From Acanthamoeba castellanii str. Neff (lineage: Eukaryota > Discosea > Longamoebia > Acanthamoebidae), in assembly GCF_000313135.1 (NCBI RefSeq), contig NW_004457271.1:137430-201429 (forward strand): a DNA stretch of 64,000 nt, given 5' to 3'. Below are positions 46,458 through 55,400 of this stretch, in pieces. The position numbers were made by a program, and so were the translations under genes. Positions within the stretch are counted from its first letter, which is position 1; every line of letters starts with the position of its first letter. The notes beneath the pieces are model-generated. The model did no database searches. It had not been told where the DNA came from and saw nothing but the letters and a program-made list of their open reading frames with translations.

Positions 46458-46871
46458 ATGCAACGTGCCGCCAACATCACCCAGCGCCAGGCGACCAGGG
46501 CGCTGATGCCCGCCCAGCGCACCCTGTTGGCGCGACCATACGCCATTCTAGGGGGGCAACTCAGTATATAGCGCCCCCCCCCCACCCATGTTTCACGCAT
46601 GATCTTTGTAAGCTCACCCTTGTGCTTGCCAGACAAGGAGTATGAGGCTAGCCAGAGAGAGGAGAAGAGCAATCAGCAGCAGCAGCAGCAACAAGAGCTG
46701 GAGGGCGCGGAGGGCGTGCTGCCGGATGACGCGGCGGGGCCGGAGGTCATCGAGGACTGGAAGGCCATGCACGAGCCCGTGTCGGGCAAGGGGCGGCTTC
46801 ACCCCGGCATCGTCCAGCCCGAGGATCTGGTGAAGAAAGACCCGAAGATGCACGAACTGCCCATTTTCTGA
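46458..46871 (+). CDS. Small probable mitochondrial protein, tandem paralog 2
   Basis: Two exons, 46458-46563 and 46633-46871; 114 residues. The presequence-like start MQRAANITQRQATRALMPAQ is followed by RPYAILGGQL, then NKEYEASQREEK, a polyglutamine stretch (eight Gln), an acidic middle, GKGRLHPGIVQPEDL and the end KMHELPIF. The start, the position and phase of the single intron, and the terminal motif match the upstream gene. The middles have diverged strongly. Splice sites are standard, but the intron is only 69 nt. Confidence 0.75.
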
Positions 46872-47015
46872 GTTGAGCCGCAGCAAAAGAAGAAGAAACG
46901 AAACTAGAACGCAAGGTTGGTTTGGGAGGTGGGGAACGAAAGCCAATGAGAGGAAGAGGAATAAGAGCCTTTGCTATGTGTGGTAGCTGATTATCTATTG
47001 GTGCCTATGTACCAC

Positions 47016-47835
47016 TTACTCCTTGTGTGGGCAGCCATTGGCGCGTGCCCACTGAAGCACTTCATGGTGCTCCTTCTTGGCCGCAGCTGCCGTTGTCTCT
47101 TCGTCCCACGGACAGCCCTGGGCGCGGGCCCACTGGAGCACCTCGAGGTGGCCCTTGCCGGCCGCCGCCGCACAGGTCCATTCGTCCCACCTGCAGCCCT
47201 GAGCGCGGGCCCACTTGAGCATCTCAAGCTCTCCTCTCTGCGCCAGGCCTGCGCAGGTGCGTTCGTCCCACGGACAGCCTTTGGCTCGCAACCACTGCAA
47301 GCCCTCGAGAGTCCCCTTCATGGCCGCAGCGAAGCAGGTGTCCGAGTCCCACGGACAGCCCTGGGCACGGGCCCACTGGAGCACCTCGAGATGGCCCTTC
47401 TTGGCCGCGGCTTCGCAGGTCGACTCGTCCCACCTGCAGCCATGAGTGCGCGCCCACTGGAGCACCGCGAGGTCTCCCTGTTTGGCCGCGGCGGCGCAGG
47501 TCTTCTCGTCCCACGGACAATGGTTCACGCGGGCCCACTGAAGCAGCTCGAGATGGCCCTTCTTGGCCGCGGCTTCGCAGGTGGTCTTGTCCCATGGACA
47601 GCCCTGGGCACGGCCCACTTGAGCACCTCGAGATGCCCGCCCTCGGCTGCGCCTCGCAGGTCTTGGTGTCCCACGGACAGCCGTTGTTGTGGGTCCACTG
47701 GAGTACCTCGAGGTGTCCCTTCTTGGCCGCGACCTTGCAGGTCCCCTCGTCCCACGGGCTTCCCTCGGCCCGCGCCTGCTGGAGCTTTGCGAGCTTCCCC
47801 TTCTTGGCCGCTGCTTTGCAGGTCTTCTTGCCCAT
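47016..47835 (-). pseudogene. Ankyrin-like repeat gene, frameshifted
   Basis: On the minus strand a 27-residue unit of the form GCPWDxxTCxAAAKKGHLEVLQWARAQ is repeated about ten times up to a stop at 47016-47018. It is the short ankyrin-like repeat common in Acanthamoeba and in large DNA viruses. The frame is open from the ATG at 47835 (MGKKTCKAAAKKG) to about 47656, shifts there, shifts again at about 47612, and is then open to the stop. Compared with neighbouring units, one G is missing at each place. The two losses do not restore the frame. Either a recent pseudogene or two sequencing errors in GC-rich repeats. There may be an upstream exon. Confidence 0.75.
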
Positions 47836-48139
47836 CTGTCTCGCTTGTTGTTCTTCTCTGGTCTTAAGCCGCAGGCCAAGCACAGCCACCACTAGTTAAC
47901 CAAAAGGCGGCGGAGTGGACAAAAATGGTGAAGTCTATCTCCATTTGTTGTCCGTCCCATTGGTCGGTTGTATGATTGACAATTGGCTGGATCAACTCTT
48001 AAAAGTCACTTCAAAATTTAAAATGCTGACCGCGGAACTCAGCTTGACGGGAGATGGAAGAAGGCGCGCAGCAATTACAAGAAAGGGTTGCCCAACCCAA
48101 CACAAACTAAAGCAGCAGTAGCAACAGCAGCAGCACAAC
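47836..48139. other. Intergenic region, no gene seen
   Basis: 304 bases upstream of both the ankyrin-like gene (minus) and the first MW micro-protein (plus). It ends in a CAG-rich leader (AGCAGTAGCAACAGCAGCAGC). No longer coding frame. Confidence 0.45.
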
Positions 48140-48292
48140 ATGTGGATCATCATTCCGATCATCATTCCTTTTGGCCTGATCTCGCGCAGCTACCACAAAC
48201 TCAAGCAAGTGATACGACGCCGAAGGCACCGCCGCATGACCGAGAAGCAGGCCCTGGCCGACCACGACCTACACCACACCGTCCTCTACTGA
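48140..48292 (+). CDS. Micro-protein of 50 residues, MW-start paralog 1
   Basis: Single-exon frame ATG 48140 to TGA 48290-48292. It reads MWIIIPIIIPFGLISRSYHK, then an Arg-rich basic stretch and a His-rich end. There is a short hydrophobic N-terminal segment, then a strongly basic helix, as in single-pass inner-membrane subunits. A paralog of the same design lies 320 bases downstream, which argues that it is translated. Overall pattern (starting MW, Pro-Gly in the membrane segment, then His/Lys) is reminiscent of complex I subunit NDUFA1/MWFE, but this is weak. Confidence 0.6.
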   Translation: MWIIIPIIIPFGLISRSYHKLKQVIRRRRHRRMTEKQALADHDLHHTVLY

Positions 48293-48609
48293 GTGCACCA
48301 CAGCCCCCCGCACCCCCCTCCACACACATAACTTCTCCAACGGCGAGGAGATGCCTCACCGCCATTAAAACCGTTCCGCGGAAAAAATGAGAACCAATGG
48401 AAAAACGGCAAACAACTCGACTTAATGTTGCTGGGTAAAATGTTGGCGATGCCACCAGATGTGGGTCATTGGCGCTCTGGTGAACACAGCACCAGCACTT
48501 TCACACCAACACGCACAAACACATATCCACCAACCTACGTGTGATTTGAAGCAGAAGCACCAACACATCAGTGGCACTAACGGCTACTCGACAACAAACA
48601 AGAGCAAGG
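48293..48609. other. Intergenic region between the two MW micro-protein genes
   Basis: 317 bases with short frames only. The end repeats the type of leader found before the first micro-protein (ACAAACAAGAGCAAGG before the ATG). Confidence 0.4.
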
Positions 48610-48792
48610 ATGTGGGTCTTCATACCAATCATTGGACGGCTTCCGCTGGGACCCATCAAGCGCGGCTGCCATCGATTCAAGCAGGCCATCCTCCGACGGA
48701 AGGACCCTCAACTCGCCGCGAAGAAGGAGGCCGACTATCAACGACATCACCACCACGACCCCAACGACCACCACTTTGTCAAGCTGGACTAG
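48610..48792 (+). CDS. Micro-protein of 60 residues, MW-start paralog 2
   Basis: Single-exon frame ATG 48610 to TAG 48790-48792. It begins MWVFIPIIGRLPLGPIKRGC and continues HRFKQAILRRKD, aligning with HKLKQVIRRRR of the upstream paralog, and ends in a His/Asp-rich tail. Like the first it has a hydrophobic start and a basic middle. A poly(A) signal AATAAA follows at about 48815. Function unknown; a small mitochondrial membrane subunit is a reasonable guess. Confidence 0.6.
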   Translation: MWVFIPIIGRLPLGPIKRGCHRFKQAILRRKDPQLAAKKEADYQRHHHHDPNDHHFVKLD

Positions 48793-48932
48793 ACCCACAT
48801 GACAACACACACACAAATAAAAGATGCATCTCAATACCCACTCAAGGAGAAGGAGCGTAGCACAAGCGGAGGGTCGCTATCACCCTCCGGAAGCTGATTG
48901 TTGGAGTCGAAGGAGAAGTAGTACTAGTGCGA

Positions 48933-50073
48933 CTACTCGGCTTTCCTCTTGGCGTCGAGGTGCTTCTTCTCCTCCGCCTCTTTCTTGACCTCGTCGCTCA
49001 CCATGTCGTCGAGGGAGTACGGGTAGATGGTGCCGCCCAGCTCGTCCCAGAGCGTGAAGAAGGGCTGCGAGAAGTTGTATCGGATGCCCTTGCCCCAGTG
49101 GTGGATGTCGTGGTACGCAGCCGTCGCGAAGCACAGGTGAAGCGGGTCGAACGGGAGCACATACCTTCATGAATGGAATACATCCATCATCATGTCAGTC
49201 GGGCGCACTGTGTGTGTGTGTGTGTTGTGCGGTTGTGCGGTGTGTGCGAGAGAGAGAGCGAAAGGCGACACGGTACCCGCAGTGGTCGTGCACGGTCTTG
49301 ATGGTGGCGAAGCTGGTGAAGAGGGTGGCCGTCCACGGGTGCATGTCGAGGAGCAGCACCGGCAGACCACCGCCCACGGTGTCCATGCAGAGTCCCTCAA
49401 CTGAGATGAAGCACAATTAGCCATCATCGACGCAGCCAGACGAAGAAGGGCGATTACGAAAGAGTGACGGTGCGTGACGAGGGGAGAGAAGATGAAGATG
49501 GTTGAGGTGGGGAATGGACTGGGTACCGGGGTGGTTGTAGAGAGCGCCGAAGGCGTAGGGCACGGTGAGCTCGTGGTGCACGGAGTGGAAGTGGCGGTAG
49601 AGAAACTTGTTGCGGTGGAAGAGGCGATGCATCCAGTACTGGTAGGTGTCGAGCATGAAGGCGCCGATCATGAGCTTGATGAGGATGGTGCCCACGTCTT
49701 CCATCTCCCTCTCCAAATCGCGCGGCACGATCCACACGAACACGATGGCCACCACCATCTGGATGAAGTGCTGCAGCGCTACACGCGAGATTACGTGGCC
49801 CACCGACACCTTGTTCTTGGGCCGCTGTGGAGGGTCGATCTTGTACCTGCGCAGGAACTTGGGATCGAGCGTCTCCAGCACGTAGAGGGCGGTCGAGTAG
49901 ATCCAATAGGCCGTCACGGGGCCGGCGATGAGACCGATATCAGAAGATTCTACGGTCGTGCCGAAGAGATCGAAGGACACCTGGGGCAGGTAGTGGTCAA
50001 AGACCGGGCCAGGGTGCTTCATGAAGGAGACCAGATCGTGTCCGAAATCGAGCGCCGTGCCATTTGATGCCAT
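48933..50073 (-). CDS. Sphinganine C4-hydroxylase (fatty-acid hydroxylase family)
   Basis: Three exons on the minus strand: 50073-49527, 49400-49277, 49164-48933; 300 residues. It is an integral membrane di-iron enzyme with several hydrophobic segments (e.g. VALQHFIQMVVAIVFVWIV). The histidine boxes of the SUR2/SBH group are all present: HRLFH, RHFHSVHH, VHDHCGY and the final YHDIHHWGKGIRYNFSQPFF. It hydroxylates sphinganine or dihydroceramide at C4 to give phytosphingosine, in the ER. The C-terminus KKHLDAKRKAE is a Lys-rich ER-type tail. The start is the first in-frame ATG. C-5 sterol desaturases are related but differ in these boxes. Confidence 0.92.
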
Positions 50074-50479
50074 TTTCGATGCGATCTGCACGGAAGCAAA
50101 TTGATTTAATAAATTATTTAAATATTATATCCGCAAAATCTGCGAGCTAGCTCTTCGCATTAGCCACCATGCCCCATCCAATTGGCCGGCAGACGTACCC
50201 AACTGTTGCGATCGAAGTTGCCAGCGTCGAATGCATGAAAAAATGCGCATAAAATGCAAAATTGCTGCCGGAGAAACGGACACACACCATTGCAAAAATG
50301 TCAAGTATTCTCGGGCTTTTTGTCTTGGCATTCTTCTCATTCTTCATATATGCCGCTTTTCTTGGGCTCGTTGCCTTCTCTTTCTTGCGCCTGTGAATGA
50401 AATCCGGCACTACAGCCCCAATCGCCGGCGAACGACCTTTCCCCCATCATGCGTTGGAAGAGGAGATCAACTCAGTACA
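50074..50479. other. Intergenic region, no gene seen
   Basis: 406 bases upstream of the sphinganine hydroxylase and downstream of TRMT10. It is AT-rich next to the hydroxylase start (50095-50140). Frames here lack coding character. Confidence 0.5.
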
Positions 50480-52017
50480 CTAGCTAGCATCTTCCTCTTT
50501 TGTCTCTCCTTCTCGGCCTTCCGAAGGATCCTCTCCGCCTTCTCCGGCGGACGCTGTCGTCGGTGTTGAAGTTGTCTCTTCAGGCTCGTTTCGCTTCTCC
50601 TCCGGCTTGAGCTTTGCGCGGCCGGGGCTTGTGTAGGCACTCCTGTTCCGTGTCACACAACTGTGAGACTTCATCCATTCATATCCACCACCCCTCCGGC
50701 TCCTCAAATCACCCAACGCAGCACAAACCTGGTCGGCATCGATTTGGCGAACGCCGCAGCCCAGTCTCCGGTCTCAGCGACGTTGGTCATGATTTCAATC
50801 ACTGTGTGTCACACGTAGGTGGTGAGAGTCAGTCTGAAGCTTGTTTACGGAGGAGCGAAAGCGGGAAGGAGCGATAACGAGGCCGCAAGCTTACCATGGT
50901 TGATGTTGAGTACTGTCCTGGAGGCTTGGGTGTATCGCTTCACGGGCAAGCAGGCCGTCTGAATGCCTAACCGTTCCGCCTTGCCCAGCGTCATGCCCTG
51001 TTTCGCCAGAGAGAGAGAGAGAGACCAGATCAGCCATCAGGCCAAGCACGTGTTGCTTATGAAAGTGTCAGCCGCGGTACCTTCTGTATGTGCACGTCCG
51101 CAATGCCGCCGATGATGTAAATATGTTCAGGATTCAGCGTCTCCAGGATGTTAGGCGAGTCCGGCGACAGGTAGACGATCTTGTCCTTCTGCTCGTGGAA
51201 GGCGTCGATGAAGGACTCTTCGTGCTTGGCCAGCTGCCACTGAGAGGACCCGGTGTTCCTCTCCACGGCCTCCTTCACTCGGCCCTTGAGATAGGTGAGG
51301 TGCATCTCCAGGGGACGGCTGTGGTGTCGAATCCTGAGAAAACCACAACACCAGCAGCGAACGTGTTAGACACTCGCCAGTGCAGTACCATCGCCGACTG
51401 TCGCGCGTACCAGCCATAGGCGGTGTTGATCTGACTCGCCACGCTGCGGATCTCCTGTTTTCATAAATAGGCATTGATTTGATTTAATTCACAAATCATT
51501 TTATAAGATGAACTATGGAGAGGCCAGTAAATAAATCATAAGAAAAGCAAGGATTATAAGAACAAAATAAGCAATTATATTTGCAATTGGGTTGTACCTT
51601 TTCATTCAGAAAATCTTGAAAATCGAGATCGACGACGAGACGGGGGTGATTCTTCTCGAGGGGCACCGACGTACGAATTCGGGGGTTCTTCTTTTTCTTC
51701 CTCTCTGGTGGTTGTTCGCCGCGTGCGATGGCCTCCTGCTCCAGCCTCTGAATCTCTTGCTTCTTTTCCCTCCTCTTCTGTCGGCGATGCTGCCAATGCG
51801 CCACCCGTCGTTCCTCCCTCCGCTTCATCTTCGCCTCCTTTCGTGCCTGTGCAGCTTCCATCGTGTCCTCACCCTCCTGCGCGTTCCCAGCATCGCAATC
51901 AACATTCAGTTCTTTCTCATCGTCTGCTGTCGAGATGCCTTCGGATTGGGCACCGCCCTTGTTGGCCACGTCCTCCTGGTTTCCGCCTCCGGTCGCCCCC
52001 GTCGCTCGCTCCTCCAT
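50480..52017 (-). CDS. TRMT10: tRNA (guanine-N1-)-methyltransferase, TRMT10/Trm10 family
   Basis: Six exons on the minus strand: 52017-51598, 51454-51411, 51333-51081, 50997-50895, 50801-50729, 50642-50480; 351 residues. The N-terminus is acidic and Lys/Arg/Gln-rich (coiled). The SPOUT domain starts RLVVDLDFQDFLNEKEIRSV and has SQINTAYGWIRHH, VYLSPDSPNILETLNPEHIY, IIGGIADVHIQKGMTLGKA, LPVKRY and INHVIEIM, all hallmarks of Trm10, with S-adenosylmethionine bound in the trefoil knot. It methylates G9 (or A9) of tRNAs. The tail is low-complexity and acidic. A longer N-terminus is open upstream to about 52317, so the start is uncertain. Isoform A (cytosolic or nuclear) is more likely than the mitochondrial type. 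Confidence 0.92.
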
Positions 52018-52479
52018 CCGTGCCGATCTCTGAGCTCTGTGGTTGTTGTGCACTAGCCTCCCGCTTCCAAGTGCTTCAGCACAGGCCTTGCCTTCCCGTT
52101 TATTTCCGAGGACCAGTTCAGCTGCCGTCCACCTGGTCCTGCTCCACGCCGTGCCTGCCCCCTTGGAAGAGGAGAAGAAGAAGCACCTCATGTGAAGGGG
52201 CTGGTGGCGCTGTATTGAATACGTGGCCCGCGCAACCAGCCTCGTTTCTGGTCTAACATTCATTGGCGGTGTGTGACCATCGATCGGGCGAGCCTCGGCT
52301 GATCCGAGCAGCCGCAATGTTCAAGGGTGTCTGCTGTGCACAAACAGGGCTGAGTGGTGAAGTGGTGAAGTGAAGCCTTGCCGGGTTGGGCAGGTTACAC
52401 CTCTTTGGCCGAAGTGACCACCTCGATTTTCTTTTCCTTTTCCTTTTACTCTTTTTCTTTCATTTTATTTGCGCACAAG
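52018..52479. other. Divergent intergenic region TRMT10 / Spt20
   Basis: 462 bases between divergent starts. On the minus strand the TRMT10 frame stays open for another 300 bases, so part could be coding. A T-rich tract (52421-52470) lies just before the Spt20 ATG. Confidence 0.45.
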
Positions 52480-55400
52480 ATGAAGAGGAAGGTGCGGGAG
52501 GAGCAAAATGGCGGGGCTGTGGCAACGGGCAAGCGAAAGAAGGAGGAAGACGTAGAGGCTGAAGATGGTGAAGAACAGGATGGAGAAACGATCTCTCCGA
52601 ATGGGGAGGCTGGCGCGAAAGCAGATGGAGGGGGGGAGGCGAAGATTAAATTCACTCTCAAGTCGACGACGCCGCTCAACAAGGGATTTTCGTTCAAATC
52701 GAAGCCACCACCCAAGCCAAAGAAAGGGCAGCCCAAAGCAGCCGATGTGGAATCGAAACCGAGCAAATCGGCCACCATTGTGCAGCTGCCCAAGAGTTAC
52801 GATGCAGTGGCGGTCTTTGAGAGCACCTGCCGTTCTTTGCCGGCAGCGGCCTGGACGACTCGCCAGCGACCTCGACCGCCACGCTCAAGTCGGGCAGCAG
52901 CGGCGGCTGGCCAGACGAATGGGAGTGGGAGGAGGATGAAGACAGCAGCGACGGCGAGTGGGCGCCTTGGGGCACCAAGACCAGCAAGAACGATTCGCTC
53001 CTGGCGGCCTTCAACGCGGTGCAGCTTCGGCGGTGGGTGGAAGAGGCGGAGACCAAGCAGGAGGCCCTCTTCGTCGAAGAGCTGCGACGACGAACCGAGC
53101 AGGAGCGCGAGAAGGAGCGCGAGCGGGAAAGGGAGCGCGAGCGTAAGGAGAAGGAGAAGGAGGATGCCGAAGCCGCCGCCGCCGCCACTGCGACCGGCAA
53201 GAAGAAGCCCGCGGCCAAGACGGCGACGGGCAAGCGCAAGGGTCCCGCTGCCGCCACCGCAGCCGCTGCCACGCCCGGTAGGTTTCCTCTCCAACGTGGC
53301 GCCACCACCACCACCACGCACTGACTGATCACATGTGTTGCGGTGTACGTGTGTCGTGTGTGTCGTGGTGTACGTGTGTGTGTCGTGTGTTTCGTGTGTC
53401 ACTGGGACCCACAGCAGCAGCAAAGGGCGCAAAAGGAAAGGGCGCCAAGGCTGCCAAGGCCGCCAAGCCGGCGAAGAAGCCCAAGGTCACCAAGGGCAAA
53501 GCTGGTGCTAAGAAGGACGACGCCGGGCAGAGCGCTGATGGTATCAAAAAGGAGCGGGACGAAGACGGCGAACGGGAAAGAGACGAGGTGCGCCATTGCA
53601 TCTTCTTCCTCCCCCTCTTCTGCCGTCCCTTCGTACGTACACGTGGGGCTCACGCTGCGCACACACCGCAGGAAAACGGAATCAAAGACATCGACGAGGC
53701 CTATTTGACCCTGTGGGAGCGCTTGCGGCTCGACATGATTCGATCCAAGAGCGAGGGTGCCGCTTTCCTCCCAACCCACTGGGAGTGCACACCACACCAC
53801 ACCACACCACACGGATCTGTTTGTTCTTCTGAAACTGAAACGCTAAGCCTGACGCTGTTCTCATTCGGCAGACCCCGCGTTTGCGCGTTACGCGTCGTTT
53901 CCGATCGACCGACTGAGCGACGTCAAGGTCTCCCTCACGGTGAACCTCTACCCGAACGGGTTTTCCCTGGGCGGCACCACTATCGGCGAGCAGGTGCGTA
54001 CTTACACTTCTCCTTCTTCAAGCCTTGTCCCCCCAACAACAACAACGACAACAACGCGGGTGCGGTTAGGCTGAATCAAATTCTCGCTTTGTTGCGCTAC
54101 TACGACTACAGCAAAGCGTTTCGTATCCGTACGACAGCTCGACGAAGGACTTCGTCAAGACGATCGACTCTCTGCGTCTCCCGCCGGACTTTGTCGAACT
54201 CCTGGACGAGATGCCCTGCGTCTACTACGACGGTACGCACGTCCAGATCTGCCAGCACTCTTCACACTCAGGCAGTACTCATGTGCTCATTGTCCGCCTT
54301 CACTCCCCGTAACCCGCAGGCTGCTTGGTGGTCGAAGTGCGAGACTTTCGAGGAAACAACACGTCCACTCTCACAGGTATTGACTCAATGAAGTGTGTCG
54401 TCGTGTCGTGTCGTGTCGTGTGCTTGCTTCCGGCAGGTTCGACAGCCAACTGAACTGATCGGCACGTTCGTGATATGGCATAGGTGGAGCGCCGGTGATT
54501 CGCCGAGTCCTGCTGCAGCCCGACACCGAGACCATCGTGAGCGATGTGGAACAGATATGCGCTGACCATGCCGACTGGACGTCCGATGACTGCCTCAAGA
54601 TTGAGCAAAGCCTAGTGGTACCATGTGTGGTGGCGTGTGCGGCGTTGTGTGCTGCTACTGTGTGCTCATAATGATAAACCTCCGCTCCTCAGCTGGCGAC
54701 CGCTCCTCCGCTGTGCCTTGAACCGGACATCAAGGTCGGGTTGGTGGCCAACGTGTTGAACTACAACAAGTGCAAGTACAACCTCACCCGCACCGCCAAG
54801 AAGAAGATCCTCTCCGCCTCCGACGTGCGCGGCGAAAAGGCCGCCATGCCCAAGAAGGGCGGTGTCAGGTGCGCTTGAGCTTCTCTTCTCTTCTCTTCAT
54901 CCAAATGTGGTGACGTCAGTGATCTCAATATTGCGGTTTGTTTATGCGCTGACTGTGCGTTGCGTTCTGCAGCTTTGCGTTGATGGACTTCTTGAACAAG
55001 AAGAACTATCGGCCCTCCCAGAGCGCGCACGACAACGACACCCTTCCCCTGAACCGGAAGCCACTCAAGGACGTGGACAAGACCAAGAAAGGTACCCTCC
55101 GCTGCTCCAGTCAAAACACTTCAGTGTGTGCGTGTTCGTTCTCTGGTCATAAGACTTATCACCCAACGTTGCTGTTGTGCCTCTCGTTGTGTGTGTCGTG
55201 TGTGTTGCGTTGTGTGTGTCGTGTGTCGTGTGTCGTGTGAATTCATGGTACAGTCACCCTGCCGACCATGTCGCTGGCGCACGTTCGGAGCCTCAAGAAG
55301 TCCCCGATTCTGCAAAAGCGAGCCATCCAATTCCATGGCCGTGACGGTATCCAACAACAACAACACCGCCCCGAGCCCCGGGGTTGTCGTGTCCGCGCGC

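Noticed and set aside
47016..47835. Ankyrin-like repeats as a giant-virus insertion
   Set aside because: Such repeats are abundant in Acanthamoeba itself, base composition is like the neighbours, and no other viral gene is nearby.
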